DNA of 64,000 bases from Mycobacterium sp. GA-2829 (GTDB lineage: Bacteria > Actinomycetota > Actinomycetes > Mycobacteriales > Mycobacteriaceae). This document shows, piece by piece, positions 48,864 to 57,069 of the stretch. A model generated the notes under the pieces. That model was not told the origin of the DNA, ran no database searches, and saw only the letters and a list, made by a program, of their open reading frames with translations. Made by a program: the position numbers and the translations under genes. Positions within the stretch are counted from its first letter, which is position 1. Every line of letters begins with the position of its first letter. The stretch spans positions 1 through 64,000 of the forward strand of contig NZ_LQIT01000056.1 of the NCBI RefSeq assembly GCF_001499965.1. The letters are read 5' to 3'.

Positions 48864-50537
48864 CTACTGCTGTTGCTGCTGTTGCTGCAGCTGCTCGGCG
48901 GACTGGACGTCGGCGTTCTTGGCGTTCTTGGCGTTCTTTTCGACCTTGTTCGCCTTCGGCGACTTCGGCAGTTCGCGCAGCACCTCGGCGGCGGCGAGTT
49001 CGCGGTCGGCGGCCGACGTACGCGAGGCCAGCACCCAGGTGTCCTTGGATCCGCCGCCCTGGCTGGAGTTGACCACCAGCGAACCCTCCGGCAGCGCGAC
49101 GCGGGTGAGCCCGCCGGGCAGCACCCACACGTCGTCGCCGTCGTTGACCGCGAACGGGCGCAGGTCGACGTGGCGGGGCGCCAGCTTGCCCCCGATCTGG
49201 GTGGGCACCGTCGACAGCTGCATGACCGGCTGGGCGATCCAGCCGCGCGGATCGTTGCGGATCTTCTTGCAGATGGTGTTGAGCTCCCTCTCCGAGGCGT
49301 CGGGGCCGAACACGATGCCGTACCCGCCGGAGCCCTCGACCGGTTTGATGACCAGTTCGGTGACGCGGTCGAGCACCTCCTCCCGCTCGTCGTCGAGCCA
49401 GCAGCGGTAGGTGTCGACGTTGGCCAGCAGCGGCTTCTCGCCGAGGTAGTACTCGATGATCGTCGGCACGTAGGTGTAGACGAGTTTGTCGTCGCCGACG
49501 CCGTTGCCGACCGCGCTGGAGATGACGACGTTGCCCGCGCGGGCGGCGTTGAGCAGTCCGGCCACCCCCAGCACCGAGTCGGGGCGGAACTGCATGGGGT
49601 CGAGGAACGCGTCGTCGATGCGGCGGTAGATGACGTCGACCTGACGTTCCCCGGCGGTGGTGCGCATGTAGACGGTGTTGTCGCGGCAGAACAGGTCGCG
49701 GCCCTCGACGAGTTCCACGCCCATCTGGCGGGCGAGCAGTGAGTGCTCGAAGTAGGCCGAGTTGTAGACGCCCGGGGTGAGCACCACGACCGTCGGGTCG
49801 GCCTCGTTGGAGGCCGCGGCGTTGCGCAGCGCCCGCAGCAGGTGCGAGGCGTAGTCGTCGACCGCGCGCACCCGGTGGGTGGCGAACAGGTTGGGGAACA
49901 CCCGCGCCATGGTGCGGCGGTTCTCCATCACATACGACACCCCCGACGGGGAACGCAGGTTGTCCTCCAGCACCCGGAAGTTGCCCTGGTCGTCGCGGAT
50001 CAGGTCGATGCCGGCGACGTGGATGCGCACCCCGTTGGGCGGGCTGATCCCGACGGCCTCGCGGTGGAAGTGCTCACAGGAGGTGACGAGCCGGCGCGGG
50101 ATGACGCCGTCGCGCAGGATGTGCTGTTCGCCGTAGATGTCGTCGAGGTAGGCCTCCAGCGCCCGCACCCGCTGGGTGATGCCGCGTTCGAGTCGCGTCC
50201 ACTCGCCCGCGGAGATCACCCGCGGCACGAGGTCCAGCGGCAGCGGCCGCTCCTGCCCGGACAGCGAGAACGTGATGCCCTGGTTGATGAACGCCCGGTC
50301 GAGCGCGTCGGCGCGGGCCTGCAGATCGGCGGCGTCGGCGGGTGCCAGTTCGTTGTGGATGCCCTTGTAGGGACCGCGCACGTTGCCCTGCGGGTCGAAC
50401 ATCTCGTCGAACGCCTTGTCGTAGCCGCCGACGCTGTTGTATCCGGCGAAGATGCCCTCGTGGCGTTTGGACTTCGACCCGTTGCGGGAGCTTCGGGCCG
50501 ACGACGAGGACTCACTGGGCAGGGTGCGCAGACTCAC
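48864..50537 (-). CDS. circularly permuted ATP-grasp protein (Rv2411c-like)
   Basis: A 557-residue member of the circularly permuted ATP-grasp family. Conserved stretches include PNGVRIHVAGIDLIRDDQGNFRVLEDNLRSPSGVSYV and the glycine-rich ATP loop PVEGSGGYGIVFGPDASERE. It should activate a carboxylate with ATP to form an amide bond. The C-terminus is odd: after a Lys/Asn-rich stretch it ends in LQQQQQQQ encoded by mixed CAG/CAA codons, a simple repeat prone to length change. The GTG start at 50537 reads VSLRTLPSES. It is divergent from rpsT. Confidence 0.88.
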   Translation of the reverse strand: MSLRTLPSESSSSARSSRNGSKSKRHEGIFAGYNSVGGYDKAFDEMFDPQGNVRGPYKGIHNELAPADAADLQARADALDRAFINQGITFSLSGQERPLPLDLVPRVISAGEWTRLERGITQRVRALEAYLDDIYGEQHILRDGVIPRRLVTSCEHFHREAVGISPPNGVRIHVAGIDLIRDDQGNFRVLEDNLRSPSGVSYVMENRRTMARVFPNLFATHRVRAVDDYASHLLRALRNAAASNEADPTVVVLTPGVYNSAYFEHSLLARQMGVELVEGRDLFCRDNTVYMRTTAGERQVDVIYRRIDDAFLDPMQFRPDSVLGVAGLLNAARAGNVVISSAVGNGVGDDKLVYTYVPTIIEYYLGEKPLLANVDTYRCWLDDEREEVLDRVTELVIKPVEGSGGYGIVFGPDASERELNTICKKIRNDPRGWIAQPVMQLSTVPTQIGGKLAPRHVDLRPFAVNDGDDVWVLPGGLTRVALPEGSLVVNSSQGGGSKDTWVLASRTSAADRELAAAEVLRELPKSPKANKVEKNAKNAKNADVQSAEQLQQQQQQQ

Positions 50538-50589
50538 GCCTGCTACTTTGCCGTACGAGCGGCGTTCAAGCAGGTTAGCGGGGCGGACT

Positions 50590-50618
50590 TTGGTCGAACG
50601 GCGCGCCGCTGGTAACCT
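50590..50618 (+). promoter_or_regulatory. rpsT promoter
   Basis: TTGGTC (50590-50595) and TAACCT (50613-50618) are separated by exactly 17 bp, a good SigA-type promoter. It lies 78 bp ahead of the rpsT start, leaving a 5' leader long enough for autoregulation. Confidence 0.6.
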
Positions 50619-50696
50619 GAACAGTCGCTGCCCGCCGTCGTGGCGCGGCCGAAGACTTTGCATCATCCACCCGAGATTGAAGAAGGACAGCTCTTC

Positions 50697-50957
50697 GTGG
50701 CCAACATCAAGTCGCAGGAAAAGCGCATCCGTACCAACGAGCGCCGGCGTCTGCGCAACCAGTCGGTGAAGTCCTCGCTGCGCACCGCGGTGCGCGGGTT
50801 CCGTGAGGCCGTCGATTCCGGCGACAAGGACAAGGCCGCCGAGCTGCTCGTCACCACCAGCCGCAAGCTGGACAAGGCCGCCAGCAAGGGCGTCATCCAC
50901 AAGAACCAGGCCGCCAACAAGAAGTCGGCGCTGGCCTCCGCGCTCAACAAGCTCTGA
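50697..50957 (+). CDS. rpsT: 30S ribosomal protein S20
   Basis: An 86-residue ribosomal protein corresponding to Rv2412: ANIKSQEKRIRTNERRRLRNQSVKSSLRTAVR at the N-terminus and HKNQAANKKSALASALNKL at the C-terminus. It binds 16S rRNA in the body of the small subunit. The start is GTG with AAGGA upstream. A SigA-type promoter precedes it. Confidence 0.98.
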   Translation: MANIKSQEKRIRTNERRRLRNQSVKSSLRTAVRGFREAVDSGDKDKAAELLVTTSRKLDKAASKGVIHKNQAANKKSALASALNKL

Positions 50958-50974
50958 GCGCTTCTCCCCCTCGT

Positions 50975-51937
50975 TCAGTCGGCCACCAGTTCGGCGACTC
51001 TGCGCACCGCTGACTCGAGGGCGTAGTCGGCGTTGGCCGCTGCGCCCTTGACGTCGGCGTTGAGTGCTGCGACGACTCGGATCGCCTCGGCCACCGACGC
51101 CCGCGACCACCGTCGCGCCTGCTTCTGGGCTTTCTGCACCCGCCACGGCGGCATGCCCAGGTCCCCCGCCAGCCGGTAGGGGTCGCCCGACAGCGGACCC
51201 ACCCGCGCGATCGTGTGCACCGCTTCGGCCAGCGCATCGGCCAACACCACCTGCGGTTCGCCGCTGAGCATCGCCCACCGCAGCGCTTCGGCCGCCCCGG
51301 CGACGTCCCCGGTGACCGCCTTGTCGGCGATGTCGAACCCCTTCACCTCCGCCTTGCCCGAGTGGTACCGGCGCACCGCGGCGGCGTTGACCTCACCGGC
51401 GGTGTCGGCGACCAACTGCGAACAGGCCGCCGCCAATTCGCGGATGTCGGAGCCCACCGCGTCGACGACGGCGGTGACGGTGTCATCGGTGACCTTGACC
51501 TTGTGGGTACGGAACTCTCTGCGCACGAAGTCCGCGCGGTCGGCGGCCTTGACGATCTTGGCGCACGGATGCACCTCGGCGCCGAGCTTCTTCAGCTGAT
51601 CGGCCAACGCCTTCGCGCGACCCCCGCCGGAGTGCACGACCACGAGCATGGTGCCCGGCGGCAGGTCGGCGGCGGCGCTCGCGATCAGCGCGACCGCATC
51701 CTTGCCGGCCTCGCCGGCCGCCTCGAGCACGACCACCCGTTCGTCGGAGAACAACGACGGACTGAGCAGTTCGGCGAGCTCGCTGGTGCTGACCTCCCCT
51801 GCGCGCAACCGGTTGACCGGAACGTCGTCGGTGCCCGCACGCTTGCGCGCGTTCCTCAGCACGGCCGCGACCGCGCGCTCGACGAGAAGTTCTTCGTCGC
51901 CCAACACCAGATGGAGGGCTTCGACCTGTTGGCTCAC
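50975..51937 (-). CDS. holA: DNA polymerase III subunit delta
   Basis: A 320-residue clamp-loader subunit corresponding to Rv2413c. Family patterns are LHLVLGDEELLVERAVAAVL, LFSDERVVVLEAAGEAGKDAV and a C-terminal helical collar AEALRWAMLSGEPQVVLADALAEAVHTIARV. It opens the beta clamp during loading. I used the GTG at 51937; an in-frame TTG two codons upstream is possible. It follows comEC by 12 bp on the same strand. Confidence 0.93.
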   Translation of the reverse strand: MSQQVEALHLVLGDEELLVERAVAAVLRNARKRAGTDDVPVNRLRAGEVSTSELAELLSPSLFSDERVVVLEAAGEAGKDAVALIASAAADLPPGTMLVVVHSGGGRAKALADQLKKLGAEVHPCAKIVKAADRADFVRREFRTHKVKVTDDTVTAVVDAVGSDIRELAAACSQLVADTAGEVNAAAVRRYHSGKAEVKGFDIADKAVTGDVAGAAEALRWAMLSGEPQVVLADALAEAVHTIARVGPLSGDPYRLAGDLGMPPWRVQKAQKQARRWSRASVAEAIRVVAALNADVKGAAANADYALESAVRRVAELVAD

Positions 51938-51949
51938 CCTCAAATGGTG

Positions 51950-53494
51950 TCACGCGGCGCCGACACCACCGAGCGCGGCGTGGCCGGACACCGTCCACGC
52001 CACCAGACACAGCAGCGCCGCCCCGGCGACCACCCGCACCCACCGCCACCGCCACAGCACCACCAGCCCGATCCCGCCGAGCGCGACCGCCGCGACGCCG
52101 GCCCACCCGGACGGCACCGACACCGACGCCCCGGGCACCCCCGCCGCCCACCCGGCGACCCGCAACAGCCACCACAGCAGCGGTCCGGTGAACCGGATCA
52201 GCAGGCCCGCCCCGGCCGGCCACAGCTGGCACAGCGCCGCGGCCGCGGTCCCGATGACCGTGATCGGCGGGATCACCGGCGCCACAACCACATTCGCGAG
52301 CACCGACACCAGGCTGACCCGTCCCGAGATGCCGGCCACCAGCGGCGCGGTGACGACCTGCGCCGCCAGCGCGATGCCGACGGCGTCCGCCACCGGTTTG
52401 GGCCACCCCCGCGCGGTCATCCGCCGCGACCACACCGGGGCGATCACCACCAACCCGGCCGTCGCGGCCACCGACAGCGCGAAACCGGCGTCCACGGCCA
52501 GTTCCGGCGCGACCGTCAGCAGCACCAACACGCTGGCGGCCAGCGCGGGGATCGCCTGCCTGCGGCGGGGGGTGACCATCGCCAGCAGCGTGATGGCGCC
52601 CATCACCGCGGCGCGCAGCACACTCGCCTCGGGCTGCACGACCACGACGAAGACGATGAGCGCCAGAGCGGCCAGCACCACCGCCGCGCGTGGACCCACC
52701 AGCGCGGCACTCAGTAGCACCGCCCCACACACGATCGTCACGTTCGCGCCCGACACCGCGGTCAAGTGCGTCAGCCCCGATGTGCGGAAGTCCGCGGCGG
52801 TGTCCGGCGGGACCGCGGCGGTGTCACCGAGGACGAGCGCGGGCAGCATGGCCGCCTGCTCGACCGGCAGCACCCCCCGTGCGGCGTCGGCGAATCCGGT
52901 CCGGATATGCTGCGCCATCCGCTGCGGTGCCGCGGCGGTCCCGACGGTGGCCTCACCCGTCGCCGACAGCACGGCGACGCTGAGATCGCGGCGGGTCGGT
53001 TCGCCGATGCGCGCCCGAAAGGCGGCCGGGCGGCCCGCGTTCACGTCCGAGAACCCGTGCGCCGACGCGAAAACCACCACTCGCCCGGAAGACGGACGCC
53101 CGTCGATCGAGTGCAGTACTCCGCGGAACATCACCCGGCCGCCGCGTATCGGCCGAGGACTGTCGCCGGGCGTCACGACCACCGCGGCCGTCGACCCGTA
53201 GCGCGTGACGATCGGGTGGTGCTCGACGTGATCGGCCCGTACGGTCACCGCGAGGGTGAACGCCCCACCCAGCACCGCGACCGCCGCGACACCCGCACCG
53301 GCTGACCGCAGCGCCGCGGCGACCGTCGCCTCGGTGCTGCCCCACACCGCGACCCCGGCCGTCGCCGCCACCCCCGCCAACAGCACCAGCACCGCCGCGG
53401 CCGTATGCCACTGGATCCCGGCCGCGGTCACCGCCCAGCCCGTCGCCGCCGCGGGGACGAGCCGGAGGTCGAGCGGTGCCGCCTCCTCGCTCAC
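51950..53494 (-). CDS. ComEC/Rec2-family membrane protein without the C-terminal hydrolase domain
   Basis: A 514-residue polytopic membrane protein with the competence domain (LPALVLGDTAAVPPDTAADFRTSGLTHLTAVSGANVTIVCGAVLL, then about eight hydrophobic segments) and an N-terminal OB-like region. The metallo-beta-lactamase-like domain found at the end of longer ComEC proteins is absent, as in the mycobacterial homologue Rv2414c. It is the predicted DNA channel. GTG start overlaps the comEA stop (GTGA). Confidence 0.87.
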   Translation of the reverse strand: MSEEAAPLDLRLVPAAATGWAVTAAGIQWHTAAAVLVLLAGVAATAGVAVWGSTEATVAAALRSAGAGVAAVAVLGGAFTLAVTVRADHVEHHPIVTRYGSTAAVVVTPGDSPRPIRGGRVMFRGVLHSIDGRPSSGRVVVFASAHGFSDVNAGRPAAFRARIGEPTRRDLSVAVLSATGEATVGTAAAPQRMAQHIRTGFADAARGVLPVEQAAMLPALVLGDTAAVPPDTAADFRTSGLTHLTAVSGANVTIVCGAVLLSAALVGPRAAVVLAALALIVFVVVVQPEASVLRAAVMGAITLLAMVTPRRRQAIPALAASVLVLLTVAPELAVDAGFALSVAATAGLVVIAPVWSRRMTARGWPKPVADAVGIALAAQVVTAPLVAGISGRVSLVSVLANVVVAPVIPPITVIGTAAAALCQLWPAGAGLLIRFTGPLLWWLLRVAGWAAGVPGASVSVPSGWAGVAAVALGGIGLVVLWRWRWVRVVAGAALLCLVAWTVSGHAALGGVGAA

Positions 53495-54294
53495 ACATGG
53501 ACCAGGTCACGCAGTTTGGCCAGCCGGGCCGGGCCGATACCGTCGACGTCGCCGAGTTGGTCGACGCTGGTGAACGCGCCGTTGGCGTCGCGCCAGGCGA
53601 GGATCGCCGCGGCGGTGACCGGGCCGATGCCCGGCAGCGTGTCGAGTTGTTCGACGGTCGCGGTGTTGAGGTTGACCGGCTCCCCCGACGCGCGGTCGGC
53701 GGGCGCCGCTGCCGACGGTGCCGAGGGGCCGGTGTCCTGGCCGGTCGTCGAACTGCCCATCTCGGCCGGCTTACCGGCGGGGGGCGCGATGCCGACGATG
53801 ATCTGTTCGCCGTCGGCGACACGGCGCGCCATGTTGAGGCCGAGGAGATCGGCCCCGTCCACTGCTCCCCCGGCCGCCTCGAGCGCGTCGGCGATCCGCG
53901 CACCCGGGGTGAGCGTCACCAGCCCCGGCCGGTGCACCAGCCCGACGACGCTGACCACCACCTCCTGGTCCGGTGGGGGTTGGCCCGGTTTCGCCGACGC
54001 CGACGACACCATCTCGACCTCGGGCAGTTTCGCCGCGACCACCGGTGGCGGGTCGTCACGCCACAGTGTGAACACCGTGACGAGCACGGCGAGCACCCCC
54101 ACGGCGGCTAGTCCGATCACGCCCGCGCGTCCCGGATCTCCCCGGACCGTCGCCAACCATCCCGGTTTGTCCGTCGCGGTGGACTCGGGCAGCCACCGCG
54201 ACAGCGCGGTGTCGGGTCGCGCCTCGTCGTGTCCGCTCTCTTCGTCGGCGCCGAATCGGCGGTTCAGCCGCTCGGCCGGCTCTTCGGTCCGCAT
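53491..54294 (-). CDS. ComEA-like helix-hairpin-helix DNA-binding membrane protein
   Basis: A 267-residue protein corresponding to Rv2415c: a cytosolic N-terminus of about 55 residues, one transmembrane helix (AGVIGLAAVGVLAVLVTVFTLW), an SLBB-like domain (VVVSVVGLVHRPGLVTLTPGARIADALEAAGG), a Pro/Ala/Ser linker, and a C-terminal double HhH motif (VNLNTATVEQLDTLPGIGPVTAAAILAWR and LGDVDGIGPARLAKLRDLV). It would bind incoming double-stranded DNA outside the membrane and pass it to ComEC. Confidence 0.93.
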   Translation of the reverse strand: MRTEEPAERLNRRFGADEESGHDEARPDTALSRWLPESTATDKPGWLATVRGDPGRAGVIGLAAVGVLAVLVTVFTLWRDDPPPVVAAKLPEVEMVSSASAKPGQPPPDQEVVVSVVGLVHRPGLVTLTPGARIADALEAAGGAVDGADLLGLNMARRVADGEQIIVGIAPPAGKPAEMGSSTTGQDTGPSAPSAAAPADRASGEPVNLNTATVEQLDTLPGIGPVTAAAILAWRDANGAFTSVDQLGDVDGIGPARLAKLRDLVHV

Positions 54295-54437
54295 GCGCCC
54301 GACGGTAGGGACGCCGCCCGTCAGATCGGCTGCCGTCGACGCCCGTTCGGGCGGGGCTGTGGATGAACACGGCGCTGTGGATGGCGCTCAGGTCCTAGGG
54401 TCGAAGCGACCCGCAGACCCGACGAGGAGGCTCGCCC

Positions 54438-55487
54438 GTGACCACACCGACCAGGCCGCTACGCGTGATCCAGTGGACGACCGGCAACATCGGCAGGCGC
54501 TCCCTGCACGCGATCATCGGCCGCCCCGACATGGAGTTGGTGGGTGTCTACGCCCACGGCGCCGAGAAGATCGGGGTGGACGCGGCCGAGTTGGCGGGCT
54601 GGCCGGAGCCCACCGGCGTCACGGCCACCGACGACATCGACGCGCTGATCGCGCTGCGGCCCGACGCGTGCTGCTACAACCCGCTGTGGCCCGACATCGA
54701 CGAGCTGACGCGGCTGCTGGAGGCCGGCGTCAACGTGTGCTCGAGCGCAGCGTGGATCACCGGCGGCAAACAGTCACCCGACGATATCGACCGCATCCGA
54801 AAGGCCTGCGCAGCAGGTAATTCCACGATCTTCGGCAGCGGCGCGCACCCGGGCGTCACGAACATGGTGGGCATGGTGCTCTCCGGCTGCTGCGAGCGGG
54901 TGGACGAGATCCGGATCACCGAGTCGGTGGACTGTTCGACCTACGAGTCGGCGGGCACCCAGACCGCGATGGGCTTCTCACAGGACCCCGAGACGCCCGG
55001 CCTGGCCGAGAGCGTGCGCCGGGAGAGCGAGGTGTTCGCCGAATCGGCGGCGATGATGGCCGATGCGATCGGCGCGACGCTCGACCGGATGACGTTTGAC
55101 GTCGAGTTCTCCACCGCCACGGGCGATTCCGATCTCGGGTTCATGCAGATCCCGGCGGGCACCGTCGCGGGGGTGTACGGCTACCACCGCGGCTGGGTCG
55201 GCGACCGCAACGTCGTCAGCGTCGGCTTCAACTGGACCATGGGCAACCATGTCACACCGCCGAAGCCGCTCGAACACGGCCATGTCATCCAGGTGTTCGG
55301 GCTGCCCAACATGCGCACCGTGCTGCACTGCCTGCCGCCGCGGGACTGGACCGAACCGGGCTTCATGGGCCTCGGGATGATCTACACCGCGATGCCGGTG
55401 ACCAATGCCGTGCCTGCGGTGGTGGCCGCGCCGCCGGGGATCGTGACGCTCAAGGATCTGCCGCCGGTCACCGGCCGGCTGCGCTGA
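54438..55487 (+). CDS. NAD(P)H-dependent amine dehydrogenase/DapB-fold oxidoreductase
   Basis: A 349-residue dihydrodipicolinate-reductase-fold protein. The nucleotide-binding motif is VIQWTTGNIGRRSLHAII (residues 10-27), followed by ELVGVYAHGAEKIGVDAAELAG and FGSGAHPGVTNMVGMVLS, as in 2,4-diaminopentanoate dehydrogenase-like proteins abundant in mycobacteria. Substrate unknown. GAGGAGG precedes the GTG. It lies where M. tuberculosis carries eis and is followed by a palindromic element. Confidence 0.82.
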   Translation: MTTPTRPLRVIQWTTGNIGRRSLHAIIGRPDMELVGVYAHGAEKIGVDAAELAGWPEPTGVTATDDIDALIALRPDACCYNPLWPDIDELTRLLEAGVNVCSSAAWITGGKQSPDDIDRIRKACAAGNSTIFGSGAHPGVTNMVGMVLSGCCERVDEIRITESVDCSTYESAGTQTAMGFSQDPETPGLAESVRRESEVFAESAAMMADAIGATLDRMTFDVEFSTATGDSDLGFMQIPAGTVAGVYGYHRGWVGDRNVVSVGFNWTMGNHVTPPKPLEHGHVIQVFGLPNMRTVLHCLPPRDWTEPGFMGLGMIYTAMPVTNAVPAVVAAPPGIVTLKDLPPVTGRLR

Positions 55488-55495
55488 ATCTGTGC

Positions 55496-55556
55496 GCCGA
55501 GACTACGGTTGTTGACGCAAAGTGCGGGTGGGAGCGTCAACAAGCGTAGTGTCGGC
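55496..55556. repeat. 61-bp palindromic repeat element, copy 1
   Basis: Arms 55496-55518 and 55534-55556 (23 bases each) pair with two mismatches around a 15-base loop (starting AAAGTGCGGG). The left arm starts GCCGAGACTACG and ends GTTGACGC. It differs from the copy at 57004-57064 at four of 61 positions, in the same orientation. It lies between convergent genes, so transcription termination is one plausible role. Confidence 0.85.
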
Positions 55557-55558
55557 GG

Positions 55559-56182
55559 TCAAAGGCGTTGCGCCAGCGTCGCTTTACCCGGGCCCGAGAC
55601 GTCTTCGAGTGCGGCGGGCCGTCCTGCCATCACCATCAGGAGCGCCTCACCGGGGCCGGCCACTTCCGGCCCGTCGCCGTGCACCCACTCGACGTCGGTG
55701 GCACGCAGCCGCAGACCGCGGATCCGGCGGCCCGCTCCGAGCCGCGGGTTTCCGGGTACGAGCGGGAGGATCCGCGACAGCCGGTCGGCCGGTATGGTGC
55801 GCGGCCGGTCCAGCGCACGCCGGATGTCCTGGTGATGGATCGTCCCGTCGACGAAACCGATCATCCCGCCGAACCGTGCGGTCAGCCCCGACGGGTCGAG
55901 GTGCGCCCTGAGATATGCCAACAGTTCACGTTCGGAGAGATGCGTGAACTCGTCGACTCCGACCTGGTTGGCGCGGGTGACGCGGCCCCTGACCATCCGC
56001 AACAGGAAACCCGCGACACCGAGCTCTTCGTACGACACCACGTGTGCGACAACGTCTTTGACCGTCCACTCGGTACACAGGCTGGGCGCCTGCCACTGCT
56101 CGGGTGTCAGTGTGGCGAGGAGTTCGGCGAGGTCCGCCCGCTCGCGGCGCGCGAGTTCGGTCAGCGGGGCAGGCGCCGTCAC
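55559..56182 (-). CDS. maleylpyruvate isomerase/DinB-like mycothiol-dependent family protein
   Basis: A 207-residue protein of the actinobacterial mycothiol-dependent maleylpyruvate isomerase N-domain superfamily: LTELARRERADLAELLATLTPEQWQAPSLCTEWTVKDVVAHVVSYEELG, then GRVTRANQ and GTIHHQDIRRAL (His-x3-Asp-type metal site). It may bind a divalent metal and mycothiol; the reaction is unknown. The GTG at 56182 overlaps the SRPBCC stop (GTGA), forming a three-gene coupled operon with the ArsR gene. Confidence 0.8.
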   Translation of the reverse strand: MTAPAPLTELARRERADLAELLATLTPEQWQAPSLCTEWTVKDVVAHVVSYEELGVAGFLLRMVRGRVTRANQVGVDEFTHLSERELLAYLRAHLDPSGLTARFGGMIGFVDGTIHHQDIRRALDRPRTIPADRLSRILPLVPGNPRLGAGRRIRGLRLRATDVEWVHGDGPEVAGPGEALLMVMAGRPAALEDVSGPGKATLAQRL

Positions 56183-56652
56183 GTCGCCACCTCCCGGTAG
56201 CGCCTGAGGTAGAGCGGCCACCCCCCGTCGCCGTTCACGCCCGCTGCGACGGATTCCCAGCCGTCGCCGTGCCGGTCGAGGTGGCGGTGCTCCAGTACGA
56301 CGCGAGTGCGCTCGTTTGTCTCGGCGATGAATCGCACCTCCACTTCGCTGGTCCGTTCGGGATCGGCCTCCACGCGCCAGGTCGGTCCGATGTCCCACGT
56401 GAACACCACCCGATTCGGCGGTTCATAGGCCACCACGCGGGCCCACCGGCATTCGCTCCCGTCGACGCCGCGGTCATAGATGTGGCCGCCGACGCGGCAT
56501 TCGAAGACGGTCTCCGCGATCGGCACGGCGAGCAGGTTGTGCTCGCGGGGTTTGAACGCGCCGAAGCGCTCGGTGAAGGTCCGGAACGCACGCTCGAGCG
56601 GCGCCTCGACCGTGACCTCGTGCCGAATCGTGTTCGACGGCAGTGCATTCAT
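56179..56652 (-). CDS. SRPBCC/AHSA1-like protein
   Basis: A 157-residue activator-of-Hsp90-homology-type SRPBCC protein: IRHEVTVEAPLERAFRTFTERFGAFKPREHN, then GGHIYDRGVDGSECRWARVVAYEPPNRVVFTWDI and EVEVRFIAETNERTRVVLEHRHLDRHGDGWE. The ATG at 56652 overlaps the ArsR stop (ATGA). ArsR-AHSA1 pairs are common and usually co-regulated; the ligand is unknown. Confidence 0.85.
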   Translation of the reverse strand: MNALPSNTIRHEVTVEAPLERAFRTFTERFGAFKPREHNLLAVPIAETVFECRVGGHIYDRGVDGSECRWARVVAYEPPNRVVFTWDIGPTWRVEADPERTSEVEVRFIAETNERTRVVLEHRHLDRHGDGWESVAAGVNGDGGWPLYLRRYREVAT

Positions 56653-56972
56653 GTGTCGCCCCGTTCTGGATTTTCGACAAGTTCCTTGAAGCCGGCCAGC
56701 GCCCGCGTCCAAAATCTGTCGAGCTCGGCGCGCATCGCGTCGAGGCCCGACGGGTCCAGGTGGTAGACGCGGCGGGTGCCGTCCGGGCGGTCGTGGACCA
56801 GACCAGCCCGCTTGAGGACCTTGAGGTGTTGGGACACCGCGGGCCGGCTCACGGGCAGGTCACGGGCGAGCTCGCCGACCGCGCACGGCCCGTGGGCCAG
56901 CCGCTCCACGATCGAACGCCGCGTGCCGTCCGCCATCGCCTCCCAGGCATCGCCAACTCGGTAAGTGGCCAC
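56649..56972 (-). CDS. ArsR-family transcriptional regulator
   Basis: A 107-residue winged-helix repressor: AMADGTRRSIVERLAHGPCAVGELARDLPVSRPAVSQHLKVLKRAGLVHDRPDGTRRVYHLDPSGL. The metal-binding ELCVCDL motif of true ArsR/SmtB sensors is absent, which fits the SRPBCC-linked subgroup that senses something other than a metal. The start is GTG; the dyad at 56978-56993, just upstream, is its likely autoregulatory operator. Confidence 0.9.
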   Translation of the reverse strand: MATYRVGDAWEAMADGTRRSIVERLAHGPCAVGELARDLPVSRPAVSQHLKVLKRAGLVHDRPDGTRRVYHLDPSGLDAMRAELDRFWTRALAGFKELVENPERGDT

Positions 56973-56977
56973 GAACC

Positions 56978-56993
56978 GTAAGTTACCACTTAC
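56978..56993. promoter_or_regulatory. ArsR operator-like dyad
   Basis: GTAAGT-N4-ACTTAC is a perfect inverted repeat beginning 6 bp upstream of the ArsR gene start codon. A third half-site, GTAAGTGG, lies within the first codons (56961-56968), so more than one dimer could bind. Confidence 0.6.
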
Positions 56994-57003
56994 CGATCGC
57001 CTC

Positions 57004-57064
57004 GTCGAGACTACGGTTGTTGACGCAAAGTGCGGGTGGAAGCGTCAACTAGCGTAGTCTCGGC
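57004..57064. repeat. 61-bp palindromic repeat element, copy 2
   Basis: Arms 57004-57026 and 57042-57064 pair with three mismatches around a 15-base loop. It is the same element and orientation as 55496-55556 with four differences. It starts GTCGAGACTACG and ends CGTAGTCTCGGC. It ends 6 bp from the stop of the minus-strand degV-like gene and lies 32 bp from the ArsR start, so it could terminate degV transcription before the ArsR operon. Confidence 0.85.
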
Positions 57065-57069
57065 GCAGA

